Assembly: GCF_018919205.1 (NCBI RefSeq)
Contig: NZ_JAHLQN010000001.1
Span: forward strand, 2,728,001 to 2,792,000
Reading direction: 5' to 3'
Origin: Dysosmobacter acutus
Lineage (GTDB): Bacteria > Bacillota > Clostridia > Oscillospirales > Oscillospiraceae
Length of the DNA stretch: 64,000 bases
The position numbers and the translations under genes are program-made. The notes under the pieces were generated by a model. That model searched no databases. It was given only the letters and a program-made list of their open reading frames with translations, and was not told the DNA's origin. Numbering within the stretch: the first letter of the stretch is position 1; every line of letters begins with the position of its first letter. This document shows, piece after piece, positions 32,624 through 41,302 of this stretch.

Positions 32624-35071
32624 TTACTGCTTCTGCTCCTTGGAAGCCGTCTTTTGGGCAGCGCTCTTCCCCGCGCCGGTCCCGGCTTTCTTTTTTGTCC
32701 CAGTCTTGGCAGGCGCCTTTTTCGCCGGCGCCTTTTTCCTGGGCTTCTCCTCAGCGTCCGATTCCTTGGCGGGCGCTGACTTTTTTGCGGTCTTCTTCTC
32801 TGTGGGCTCTTTTGCGCTCTTCTTCCCGGCGGATATCTTCCCCGCCGCCTTTTTTGCCCCGGCTTTTTCCTCCGGCTCAGCGCCTTCCTCAGCGGCCGCC
32901 TTCTTTTGCTCCCCGCCGCCATTTTCCCCGGACTCCGCGGTTTTTTTCTTGGGATAGCCCCGCTTGTCCTCCGGCAGGAAGTTGGCACAGTCCGAATTGA
33001 CGCAGAAGGGTTTTTTGAAGCCCTTGCCGGACTTTTTGAACATGGTGTGGCCGCAGACCGGGCAGTCGTCCTTCACCGGCACGTCCCAGGTCATAAAGTC
33101 GCACCTGGTCTCCTCGTTTTTATCGGAGTTGTGCTCACAGCCATAGTAGGTGTAGCCGTTTTTGGAGGTCTTTTTCAGGATGCGGGAGCCGCATTTGGGG
33201 CAGCGGCCCGGCATCTCCACCACCAAAGGCTTGGTGAATTTGCACTCCGGATACCCGGGGCAGGCCAAAAAGCGGCCAAACCGGCCGGACTTGATGACCA
33301 TGTTCCTGCCGCACAGGTCGCACTTTTCCTCAGACACCTCATCGGGCACCTTGATGCGGGTCCCCTCCAAATCCTTTTCCGCCTGGGCAAGGCTCTGCTC
33401 AAAGCCGCCGTAGAAATCCCGCAGCAGGCTTTTCCACTGGGTCTGCCCCTCTTCCACGCCGTCTAACTTCTTCTCCATGTTGGCGGTGAACTTCATGTCG
33501 GCGATGTCCGGGAACTTCTCCCGCATCAAGCCGGTGACCACATGGCCCAGGGCGGTGATCTTCAGGTATTTCCCCTCCTTCACCACGTATTCCCGGTCCA
33601 AAATGGTGGACACGGTGGGCGCATAGGTGGAGGGCCGTCCGATACCCTGCTCCTCCATGGCCCGGATCAGCGTGGCGTCAGTGTAGTGGGCGGGGGGCTG
33701 GGTAAAGTGCTGCTGGGGGTCGAACTTCCTGAGCTCCGTGACCTCCCCCTCCTGCAGCGCGGGCAGAGGAGAGACCTTTTCCTCCTTCTCCTCGTCCCGT
33801 CCCTCTTCATAGACCGCCGTGTAACCGGAGAATTTGAGGCTGCTGGAGCTGGCCCGGAAGCTGTGTCCGTTGGCGTCGATCTCCACGCTGACGCTGTCGT
33901 AAACGGCGTTGGCCATCTGGCAGGCCAAAAAGCGGCTCCAGATCAGGCGGTAGAGCCGGTACTGCTCGCCGGTCAGATCGCTTTTCACCATCTCCGGCGT
34001 CAGATCGATGTTGCTGGGCCGGATGGCTTCATGGGCGTCCTGGGCGCCTGCCTTGGCCTTATAGTGCCGGGCTGAAGCCGGATAGTAGTCTTTGCCGTAA
34101 CGTCCCAGAATAAAGTTCCTGGTGGCCTCCAGCGCCTCTTCGCTGATGCGCAGGGAGTCGGTACGCATATAGGTGATGAGGCCCACGGTGCCCTCGCCGG
34201 TGATGTCCACGCCCTCATAGAGCTGCTGGGCGATGGCCATGGTGCGCCGGGGCGTCATGGCCAGCTTCCGGGATGCCTCCTGCTGTAAGGTGGAGGTAGT
34301 GAAAGGCGGAGAGGGGGAGCGCTGCTTATCCGTCCGCTTCACGGATTTGACGGAGAAGACCGCGTCCTTTGTCTCGGCGATCACCGCGTCCACGGCCTCC
34401 TCGTTGGGAAGCTCCGCCTTCTTGCCCTTCCCGTGGTAGTGGGCCACAAAGCTGGTGTGCTTCGCGTCCCGGGCCTCCAGGTGGGCGTCCAGGCTCCAGT
34501 ATTCCTCCGGCTGGAAGTTGGATATCTCCGTCTCCCGGTCGTCCACCATGCGGGTGGCCACGGACTGGACGCGGCCCGCCGAGAGGCCCCGGCGGATCTT
34601 CTTCCACAGCAGCGGGGAGAGCTGATACCCCACGATCCGGTCTAAAATGCGGCGGGCCTGCTGGGCGTCCACCAGATTCTGATCGATCTCACGGGGCTCT
34701 TCAATGCTCTCCTGCACCACCTTCTTGGTGATTTCGTTGAAGGTGACACGGCGGGTCTTCGCGTCGTCCAGGTTCAAAAGCTCCTTCAGATGCCAGGAGA
34801 TGGCCTCGCCCTCGCGGTCCGGGTCGGTGGCCAGATAGACCATATCGCTGGCGTCAGCGGACTTTTTCAGGTCGCTGATGATGTCTTCTTTTCCTCGGAT
34901 GGGCTTGTAGACCGGTTCAAAATTGTGTTCAATATCCACGCCCAACACGCTTTTGGGCAAATCCCGCAGGTGTCCCATGCAGGCCTTGACCTCATAATTT
35001 TTCCCCAGATACTTACCGATGGTCTTGGCCTTGGCCGGGGACTCCACGATGACCAGGTTTTGTTTTGCCAT
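32624..35071 (-). CDS. topA: DNA topoisomerase I (TopA)
   Basis: An 815-residue type IA topoisomerase that relaxes negative supercoils. The Toprim domain has TDPDREGE (residues 82-89), the catalytic Tyr301 lies in GLITYMRTDS, and three or more four-cysteine zinc modules follow (CDLCG...CPGYPEC, CPKCG...CEH, CPVCG...CVNSDC). The last 115 or so residues are a low-complexity Lys/Ala/Glu tail (KKAPAKKAPAKTGTKKKAG). GGAGG precedes the chosen ATG; a reading four codons longer is not supported. Part of the dprA-topA-trmFO-plsX run. Confidence 0.95.
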   Translation of the reverse strand: MAKQNLVIVESPAKAKTIGKYLGKNYEVKACMGHLRDLPKSVLGVDIEHNFEPVYKPIRGKEDIISDLKKSADASDMVYLATDPDREGEAISWHLKELLNLDDAKTRRVTFNEITKKVVQESIEEPREIDQNLVDAQQARRILDRIVGYQLSPLLWKKIRRGLSAGRVQSVATRMVDDRETEISNFQPEEYWSLDAHLEARDAKHTSFVAHYHGKGKKAELPNEEAVDAVIAETKDAVFSVKSVKRTDKQRSPSPPFTTSTLQQEASRKLAMTPRRTMAIAQQLYEGVDITGEGTVGLITYMRTDSLRISEEALEATRNFILGRYGKDYYPASARHYKAKAGAQDAHEAIRPSNIDLTPEMVKSDLTGEQYRLYRLIWSRFLACQMANAVYDSVSVEIDANGHSFRASSSSLKFSGYTAVYEEGRDEEKEEKVSPLPALQEGEVTELRKFDPQQHFTQPPAHYTDATLIRAMEEQGIGRPSTYAPTVSTILDREYVVKEGKYLKITALGHVVTGLMREKFPDIADMKFTANMEKKLDGVEEGQTQWKSLLRDFYGGFEQSLAQAEKDLEGTRIKVPDEVSEEKCDLCGRNMVIKSGRFGRFLACPGYPECKFTKPLVVEMPGRCPKCGSRILKKTSKNGYTYYGCEHNSDKNEETRCDFMTWDVPVKDDCPVCGHTMFKKSGKGFKKPFCVNSDCANFLPEDKRGYPKKKTAESGENGGGEQKKAAAEEGAEPEEKAGAKKAAGKISAGKKSAKEPTEKKTAKKSAPAKESDAEEKPRKKAPAKKAPAKTGTKKKAGTGAGKSAAQKTASKEQKQ

Positions 35072-35096
35072 AAGGGCCTCCAAATTTCATGTCGAT

Positions 35097-36275
35097 CTAT
35101 TCAGCAAGGGTCACGGAGCGGGCGAACCGTTTTCCGCTGCTCTGCGACACATAGTTGTCAATTTCAAGCATGGTGAGGGCGGTCAGCACGCGCCTTGCGC
35201 TCAGGCCCGTCCATTCGATGAGATCATCCACCAGCATGGGCTCGTCGCCCAGGGTCTTCAAAATGCGGATCTGGTCGTCGGTGAGGCCCGCCTCGCTCAG
35301 GCGCAGCGTCTCACGGGCCGGCTGGGCCGGCGGCTCCGCCTGCCGGGCCTGATATCCAAGGTCCGCAGGCGCATGGGGCTTTTCTGCCCTGAGTTTTCCC
35401 GGAAAATGATGCTCATACTCCCGCAGCAAATCCCAGCTTTCACTCACCAGCCCCGCGCCGTCCCGGATCAGGCGGTTGCACCCCGCGCTGGCCGGCGCGT
35501 CAATGGGGCCGGGCACGGCAAATACGTCCCTGCCCTGTTCCAGGGCTGTGGCGGCGGTGATCAGCGCGCCGCTGCGCTCCGGCGCCTCCACCACAAGGGT
35601 TGCCACGCAGAGTCCCGAGAGGATGCGGTTGCGCACGGGGAAATGACGGCCCGCCGGTTTTGTTCCCGGCGGATACTCCGACATCAGCACGCCGCTGGCG
35701 GCAATGTCCTGAAAGAGGTACTCGTTCTCCGGCGGGTAGACCACGTCGATCCCTCCGCCTAAGACGCCCACCGTGACGCCTCCCGCCCGGAGCGCGCCCC
35801 GCATGGCGGCGCTGTCAACGCCCCGTGCCACGCCGGAGACCAGCACCGCGCCCTGGCCCGCCAGCTCATAGCCCAACTTTTCCGCCGAGGAAATCCCATA
35901 GGGCGTGGCGTCCCTTGTCCCCACCACCGCCACGGCGGCCTCCTCATCCAAAAGGGGCATGGTGCCCTTTGTGTACAAAAGGCACGGCGGGTCGTAGATG
36001 TTCTTCAGCCGGGAGGGATAGGCGGCATCCTGCATGGTCATGATGCGGATGTTCAGGCGCTGGCACTCGCCCAAAATCCGGTCGGTGGCGCAGAGGTCCT
36101 TTTCCTCCAGCTCAGCCGCCATGGCGCGGCTCATTCCCGGGACCTGGAGATATTCTCCGCTGTCAGAAAAATAGAGGTCCTCCGGGGAGCCGAAATGCTC
36201 CAAAAGCGCCAGGCGGACCTGGTTCGTCAGCTTTTTCTTTTCCGTCAGCCAAAGCCAGTATTTTAAAGCAGCCAT
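35097..36275 (-). CDS. dprA: DNA processing protein DprA
   Basis: A 392-residue protein that loads RecA on incoming single-stranded DNA during transformation. The Rossmann core is shown by VVGTRDATPYG, SGVARGVDSAAMRGAL and GGGIDVVYPPENEYLF, with FPVRNRILSGL after it. An N-terminal helical domain (1-90) and a C-terminal winged-helix (about 330-390, LTDDQIRILKTLG) complete the full-length form. It sits 25 bases upstream of topA, the common Firmicutes order. Confidence 0.94.
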   Translation of the reverse strand: MAALKYWLWLTEKKKLTNQVRLALLEHFGSPEDLYFSDSGEYLQVPGMSRAMAAELEEKDLCATDRILGECQRLNIRIMTMQDAAYPSRLKNIYDPPCLLYTKGTMPLLDEEAAVAVVGTRDATPYGISSAEKLGYELAGQGAVLVSGVARGVDSAAMRGALRAGGVTVGVLGGGIDVVYPPENEYLFQDIAASGVLMSEYPPGTKPAGRHFPVRNRILSGLCVATLVVEAPERSGALITAATALEQGRDVFAVPGPIDAPASAGCNRLIRDGAGLVSESWDLLREYEHHFPGKLRAEKPHAPADLGYQARQAEPPAQPARETLRLSEAGLTDDQIRILKTLGDEPMLVDDLIEWTGLSARRVLTALTMLEIDNYVSQSSGKRFARSVTLAE

Positions 36276-36287
36276 ACCGCACCCCCG

Positions 36288-37058
36288 TCAGCAGTTTCTT
36301 GTACACTCCCACAGCAGCACCGCCGCCGCGGCAGCGGCGTTGAGGGACTCACAGTGCTCACTCATGGGGATCCGGACCGTAGCGTCGCAAAGGCGCAGCA
36401 ATTCTTCCGAGAGCCCCTTCCCTTCGCTGCCCACAGCCAGGGCCAGAGGCCGTCCCCAGTCCATCTCCCTGACGTCCAGGGTATCGCTCCGCAGCGCAGC
36501 GCCGTAGAGCCGGATGTTGGATCGCCGGAAAAGCGCCGCCGCCGCCTCCGCGCCTCCCCGCCAGACGCTGCAGCGGAACACGGCCCCCATGGTGGAGCGC
36601 ACGGTCTTGGGATTGTAGAGGTCCGCGCAGCCGTTCACCAAGAAAAGCCCGTCACACCAGAGGGCGTCGGCCGTGCGCAGGATGGTGCCCACGTTCCCAG
36701 GGTCCTGAACCCCGTCCAACACCACATAGCGCTTTCCGCTCAGAGGCGCCTCCGGCAGGGGATGAGGCGTCATGGCGCAGATGCTCAGCACGCCCTGGGG
36801 GGTCTGGGATGGCGCAATGGAGCGCATCACGTCCCCGCTCACCTGGACCAGCCGCACCTGCGCACCCAGCGGCGGCAGGGGCGCCCCGGCGGTATACACC
36901 ACGGTATGCACACGCTCTGGCGCCCAGGCAAGCGCCTCCTCCAGCAGCTTGGGGCTGTCGCAGAGGAACTCTCTCTGGTCCCGGCGGTAGCTTCCGGAGG
37001 CGGCCAGCTTGCGGATATGGGTGCACAGTGGATTCTGTCTGCTGCTGATGGTCTCCAT
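36288..37058 (-). CDS. SpoU/TrmH-family RNA 2'-O-methyltransferase (RlmB/TsnR-like)
   Basis: A 256-residue SPOUT methyltransferase that probably modifies a ribose in rRNA or tRNA. The three motifs are VLDGVQDPGNVGTILRTADA, LAVGSEGKGLSEE and RIPMSEHCESLNAAAAAAV, forming the trefoil knot that binds S-adenosylmethionine. An N-terminal substrate-binding domain covers about residues 1-95. ATG at 37058 has GGAGG eight bases upstream; an ATG five codons earlier is crowded by its ribosome site. First gene of the dprA-topA run. Confidence 0.9.
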   Translation of the reverse strand: METISSRQNPLCTHIRKLAASGSYRRDQREFLCDSPKLLEEALAWAPERVHTVVYTAGAPLPPLGAQVRLVQVSGDVMRSIAPSQTPQGVLSICAMTPHPLPEAPLSGKRYVVLDGVQDPGNVGTILRTADALWCDGLFLVNGCADLYNPKTVRSTMGAVFRCSVWRGGAEAAAALFRRSNIRLYGAALRSDTLDVREMDWGRPLALAVGSEGKGLSEELLRLCDATVRIPMSEHCESLNAAAAAAVLLWECTRNC

Positions 37059-37111
37059 GTTCTGCGCCTCCATCCCTCTTGTACTTACCCGGATTTGTTC
37101 AAAACCGGGTA

Positions 37112-37139
37112 ACGGGAAGCCGGCAAACCGGCTTCCCGT
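37112..37139 (-). terminator. Hairpin after lysS
   Basis: A 12-base stem (ACGGGAAGCCGG / CCGGCTTCCCGT) with a 4-base loop, nine bases after the lysS stop; a TTTTG run follows after a 7-base gap on the minus strand. Confidence 0.7.
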
Positions 37140-37148
37140 ATTTGCAGT

Positions 37149-38693
37149 TTATTTCTCTTCCTCGGCCTTTGCGCCCTTGCCGTCGGCAAGGGGCTTCATG
37201 GTCGGGAACAGGATCACGTCGCGGATGGTGTCGGTGCCGGTGAGCAGCATCACCATACGGTCCACGCCCATGCCCATGCCGCCGGTGGGGGGCAGGCCGT
37301 ACTCCAGGGCGTTGATGTAGTCCTCGTCCATCATGCTGGCCTCCTCATCGCCCCGCTCGCGCTGCTCCACCTGCTTCTGGAAGCGCCACTTCTGGTCGAT
37401 GGGGTCATTGAGCTCGGAGAAGGCGTTGGCCAGCTCCGCGCCGCAGATAAAGAGCTCGAAGCGCTCGGTCAGGCGCTTGTCCTTGGGGCTGCGCTTGGTC
37501 AGGGGGGAGACCTCCACCGGGTACATGGTGATAAAGGTGGGCTGGATCAGCTCATCCTCCACCCGCTGGTCAAAGCAGGCATACAGGGCATTGCCCCAGG
37601 TGCGCTCGGCGGCGTCGTCCAGTTCCACGCCGATCTTCTCCGCCGCGGCCACAGCCTCGGCGTCATCGGAAATGGCCATGAAGTCGATGCCTGTATACTG
37701 CTTCACCGCGTCGGCCATGGTCAGCCGGGGCCAGCCGGGCGTCAGGTCCACATCATGGCCCCGCCACTTGAGCTGATAGGTGCCCCGCAGCTCCCGGGCG
37801 CCGCTGGTGATGATGCCCTCGGCAATGTCCATCATGGTATGGAAGTCCGCGTAGGCCTGGTAGAGTTCAATGGTGGTAAACTCCGGGTTGTGTTTGGGGT
37901 CCATGCCCTCGTTGCGGAAAATACGGCCGATCTCATAGACCCGGTCCATGCCGCCCACGATCAGGCGCTTCAGGGGCAGCTCCGTGGCGATGCGCAGGTA
38001 CATATCCAGATCCAGCGTGTTGTGATGGGTGATGAAGGGCCGGGCGTTGGCGCCGCCGGAGATGGTGTTCAGCACCGGCGTCTCCACCTCCAGATAGCCC
38101 AGGTCATCCATATAGCGGCGGATCAGGGAGACGAACCTGGAGCGGATTTCAAAATTCCTGCGGGATTCCGGATTGACGATCAGGTCCACATAACGCTGGC
38201 GGTAGCGCAGCTCCTGGTCCTGGAGGCCATGGAACTTCTCCGGCAGGGGGCGCAGGGACTTGCTCAGCAGGATCACATCCCGGATGCGGACGCTCATCTC
38301 GCCCCGCTGTGTGCGGAACACCTCGCCGGTGACGCCCACGATGTCGCCGATGTCGTACTTCCTAAACTCATTGTACTGCGCTTCGTCCATCTCGTCCCTG
38401 CGGGCGTAAAGCTGGATGCGGCCGTCCCTGTCCTGCAGGTCGCAGAAGCTGACCTTACCCATGCCGCGTTTACTCATCAGACGGCCCGCAACTCGGACTT
38501 CCTGGCCCTCCATGGCGTCAAAATTCTCGCGGATCTTGCCGCTGGTTGCATTCCAGTCAAAAAAAGTCTGCTCAAAGGGGTCCTTGCCGGCGTCCTGCAG
38601 CGCCTTCAGCTTCTCCCTGCGGATCCGCAGAATATCGGAAAGCTCCTGCTGCTCGGCGTTCTGGTTCGTCTGATTGGCCATAGTATCGTCCAT
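37149..38693 (-). CDS. lysS: Lysyl-tRNA synthetase, class II
   Basis: A 514-residue class II synthetase charging tRNA-Lys. The N-terminal OB fold (about 60-180, RVAGRLMSKRGMGKVSFCDL) binds the anticodon; motif 2 is in RIFRNEGMDPKHNPEFT and motif 3 in GLPPTGGMGMGVDRMVML. GAGGAAAAGG precedes the ATG at 38693; an ATG four codons later is an alternative. It follows greA closely and shares its promoter. Confidence 0.96.
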   Translation of the reverse strand: MDDTMANQTNQNAEQQELSDILRIRREKLKALQDAGKDPFEQTFFDWNATSGKIRENFDAMEGQEVRVAGRLMSKRGMGKVSFCDLQDRDGRIQLYARRDEMDEAQYNEFRKYDIGDIVGVTGEVFRTQRGEMSVRIRDVILLSKSLRPLPEKFHGLQDQELRYRQRYVDLIVNPESRRNFEIRSRFVSLIRRYMDDLGYLEVETPVLNTISGGANARPFITHHNTLDLDMYLRIATELPLKRLIVGGMDRVYEIGRIFRNEGMDPKHNPEFTTIELYQAYADFHTMMDIAEGIITSGARELRGTYQLKWRGHDVDLTPGWPRLTMADAVKQYTGIDFMAISDDAEAVAAAEKIGVELDDAAERTWGNALYACFDQRVEDELIQPTFITMYPVEVSPLTKRSPKDKRLTERFELFICGAELANAFSELNDPIDQKWRFQKQVEQRERGDEEASMMDEDYINALEYGLPPTGGMGMGVDRMVMLLTGTDTIRDVILFPTMKPLADGKGAKAEEEK

Positions 38694-38706
38694 CCTTTTC
38701 CTCTTT

Positions 38707-39183
38707 TTATCTTTCGATCTTCTTGACAATATAAATAAGCGTCCCCTTGGGAGCGTCCACACTGACCTCCGCGCCCTCTTTGGACCCCAGCAGAGCCTTG
38801 CCGAAAGGCGATTCCTCCGAGATGGCCCCGTGCATGGGATCCGCCTCCTGGGAGCCCACAATTTTATAGGGCGGCAGGTCCTTTCCGGTCTTTTTATCCG
38901 TGACAATCACCTTGCAGCCGATGGTCACCTGGTTGGACGGAGCGTTGCTCTCGTCCACGATCACCACATGCTGCAAAATCTCCTCCAGCTCGGCAATGCG
39001 GGAATAAAGCTTGCCCTGCTCATTTTTGGCCTCGTCGTACTCACTGTTTTCACTGAGATCGCCAAAGCCGCGAGCTACTTTGATCATCTCGGCCACCTCG
39101 TCGGAGCGGGTGGTCTTCAGATAGTTCAGCTCCTCCTGCAATTCCTGGAAGCGGGCCTCGCTCATTCTGTATTCTTTGTTCAT
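38707..39183 (-). CDS. greA: Transcription elongation factor GreA
   Basis: A 158-residue factor that rescues backtracked RNA polymerase by stimulating transcript cleavage. The N-terminal coiled coil carries the acidic tip region GDLSENSEYDEAKNEQ, and the C-terminal FKBP-like domain ends PKGTLIYIVKKIE. ATG at 39183 has AAAGGA nine bases upstream; eleven further in-frame codons upstream lack one. It forms a unit with lysS. Confidence 0.95.
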   Translation of the reverse strand: MNKEYRMSEARFQELQEELNYLKTTRSDEVAEMIKVARGFGDLSENSEYDEAKNEQGKLYSRIAELEEILQHVVIVDESNAPSNQVTIGCKVIVTDKKTGKDLPPYKIVGSQEADPMHGAISEESPFGKALLGSKEGAEVSVDAPKGTLIYIVKKIER

Positions 39184-39276
39184 GCACTCGGGTCCTTTCT
39201 GTTGTATGGTTTTCAAAAACGCATCATCCGTGCGGGAACATACTTATACTATTATATACTATGAATCATGGAGTGT

Positions 39277-39305
39277 ATTATAGTGAATCCCTTCCGGATT
39301 GTCAA
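39277..39305 (-). promoter_or_regulatory. Promoter of greA-lysS
   Basis: -35 TTGACA (39300-39305), 17-base spacer, -10 TATAAT (39277-39282): a near-perfect housekeeping promoter whose -35 overlaps the stop codon of the upstream gene. Confidence 0.85.
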
Positions 39306-40021
39306 GCATTGGAACGCAAGGACTTCACTTCAATTTGATTTGCCCGCAGAATTCCCGCCTGAACCAGCGCCGCGGCCAGCTGCTCCTCCTCGCAGCCGGA
39401 TGGAATTTTCATCTGCTCCGGCAGCCCCAGGACCCACCGTTCCCGGCCTCCTTCGTAGAGGGGCAGCACGCACCGGTTGCGCAGGCTCAGCTCCTCCCGG
39501 CGATCGAACAGCAGCAGGATGTCCGAGCGCTCTATCTGCTCCGCCGTTGGCCGCTGCAGCACCGAAACGCCATACTCCCGCTGAAGGCCGCGGCACATGG
39601 CCTCCGCGCCATAGGGCACCGAGAGCAGCACGTAGCGGTTGCGCAGACATAGCTCCGTCACCGCCCGCTGCAGATCGCCGCTGAGCCGGTCCCCCACCAC
39701 GGCGGTGACGGCGCTGCCCGCCGTCAGCCCTAATTCCGCCATGGCGCAGCGCACCGCCTCGGCGGCCAGCTGCCGGTGCAGCGGCTGAGGATCCACCGGT
39801 CGGATGCCCCGCTTGAAAAACGCCTCCGGATAGGGGAAGCCCTGGGGAAAAATTGCCTGCCGGATGCCGCCGCGCTGCATCGCCTTAGCGGCCCGGCCGG
39901 CCCAAAACCGGCTTTCCCGCCCAATCACAACCCGGTACACCCGCATCCCGCAGATCACCGCTTCTCCCGCCGATACGAAGTTTCCCCGCTTCTCACCAGC
40001 CCATTCCACATATCCAAACAT
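39302..40021 (-). CDS. Protein of unknown function
   Basis: I do not recognise this 239-residue protein. It has no signal peptide or membrane helix. The middle (residues about 60-100) is basic and aromatic, and there are repeated Leu-Cys-Leu-Arg-Asn-Arg elements (ELCLRNRYVLL near 125, ELSLRNRCVLPL near 180), which may mark two related half-domains. ATG at 40021 has AAGGAGGG eight bases before it. The gene begins only 20 bases after the T-run of the M23-peptidase terminator, so there is no room for a promoter and it depends on readthrough. Neighbours suggest a link to cell division or envelope work, but nothing proves it. Confidence 0.7.
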   Translation of the reverse strand: MFGYVEWAGEKRGNFVSAGEAVICGMRVYRVVIGRESRFWAGRAAKAMQRGGIRQAIFPQGFPYPEAFFKRGIRPVDPQPLHRQLAAEAVRCAMAELGLTAGSAVTAVVGDRLSGDLQRAVTELCLRNRYVLLSVPYGAEAMCRGLQREYGVSVLQRPTAEQIERSDILLLFDRREELSLRNRCVLPLYEGGRERWVLGLPEQMKIPSGCEEEQLAAALVQAGILRANQIEVKSLRSNA

Positions 40022-40046
40022 ATACGCCCTCCTTTTTGTCAAAAAA

Positions 40047-40077
40047 AGCTCCCGCTCCATGTTATGGAGCGGGAGCT
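40047..40077 (-). terminator. Strong terminator after the M23 peptidase gene
   Basis: A 14-base perfect stem (AGCTCCCGCTCCAT / ATGGAGCGGGAGCT) with a 3-base loop and seven T residues on the minus strand. The next gene's ribosome site begins almost at once. Confidence 0.9.
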
Positions 40078-40094
40078 GGGGGTATGTGTATTTC

Positions 40095-41291
40095 TTACCA
40101 GGCCTTGACATAGTCGGTCAGATAGTTCAGCGGATTGACCCGGCTTCCGTTTTCCGTGATCTCAAAATGGAGGTGGGGTCCGCTGGAGATGCCGGTGGAG
40201 CCGGTGATGCCCAGCACGTCTCCCTGGGCCACGCTCTGGCCCACACTGACCTTCAGGCTACTCATATGGCCATAGAGGGTGGTGTTGCCGCTGCCGTGGC
40301 TGACCACCACGTAATTGCCGTAGGAGCTGCTGTGCTGGGACACAATGACCGTGCCGGCCTTGGCCGCGTGGACCTCGGTGGTGTAGCCCACGCCGCCGAT
40401 GTCCACGCCCTTATGGTTGGTGGAGGCGCCGGGGATGCCGGTATAGCGGCTGCCCATGGGAGAGGTGATCCGATGGCTGGGCACCGGCCAGATATAGCCG
40501 CCCAACGCCGCCGTGGTGCCCTGGCCCGACGCGGCCTGCTGAGCCGCCAGCTCCTTGGACTTCCTCACAATCTCCGCCTGGATTGCCTCCTCCTCGGCGT
40601 CGATCTTATCCAGCGTATCCTGATATTCGCTTTCATTGGCCTGAATCTGCTTGACCAAGTCGTCGGCGGCCTTGCGCTGGGTGTTCAGCTCCGATTTCTT
40701 GCTCTCCAGGTCCGCCTTGGCGCTTTCAGAGTCCGCCTTTTGCTGTTCAAGGTCCGCCTTCTTGGCGGATATCTCCTCCTGCAGCGCCTTCAGATCGTCG
40801 ATGACCCTCTGGTCCGAATCCATGATCTCATTGATAAAATCCAGACTGGACAGTAAATCCGTAAAGCTTGTGGCGTCGAACAGCACCGACCAGTAGCTGA
40901 CGGTCCCCCGCTCCTCCATAGCCCGCACACGCTTGCAGAAGAGCTCGTACTGGGCCTCCTCCTTCTCCTGCGCGTCCTCCAGCTCCCTCTGGGTCTGGGA
41001 GATCAGGGAGACGTACGTGGCAATCTGCTGCTCCACGTTGGATATCTCATCGCTGATCTTGCCGATCTGCTGGTCCAGCAGGTTCTTCTTCTCTATCGCG
41101 CTTGTCTTGTCGTCCGCCAAAGCGTCCAACTTCTGCTGCAGCGCCTTCTTCTGGGAGGAAAGATCGCTGGCGTCGCTTTTCAGCGCGTCGATATCCGCCT
41201 GGGTGACGGCCATCGCCGGGGCGGCGGCCGTGGTCGCCATCAGCACCATGCACACAACGGCGGTCAGAATACGCAATGTCCGTTTTTTCAT
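40095..41291 (-). CDS. Secreted coiled-coil M23 peptidase (EnvC/PcsB-like)
   Basis: A 398-residue exported murein hydrolase or hydrolase activator. A signal peptide (cleavage near Ala28 in PAMA) is followed by long coiled coils (about 35-115 and 165-255) and a C-terminal LytM/M23 domain with NHKGVDIG and GPHLHFEI supplying zinc ligands. Proteins of this shape are controlled by FtsEX, which is encoded directly upstream. ATG at 41291 with GGGGGG before it; the stop of ftsX lies 11 bases earlier. It probably splits peptidoglycan at division or elongation under FtsEX control. Confidence 0.92.
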   Translation of the reverse strand: MKKRTLRILTAVVCMVLMATTAAAPAMAVTQADIDALKSDASDLSSQKKALQQKLDALADDKTSAIEKKNLLDQQIGKISDEISNVEQQIATYVSLISQTQRELEDAQEKEEAQYELFCKRVRAMEERGTVSYWSVLFDATSFTDLLSSLDFINEIMDSDQRVIDDLKALQEEISAKKADLEQQKADSESAKADLESKKSELNTQRKAADDLVKQIQANESEYQDTLDKIDAEEEAIQAEIVRKSKELAAQQAASGQGTTAALGGYIWPVPSHRITSPMGSRYTGIPGASTNHKGVDIGGVGYTTEVHAAKAGTVIVSQHSSSYGNYVVVSHGSGNTTLYGHMSSLKVSVGQSVAQGDVLGITGSTGISSGPHLHFEITENGSRVNPLNYLTDYVKAW

Positions 41292-41302
41292 CCGCAGCCC
41301 CC

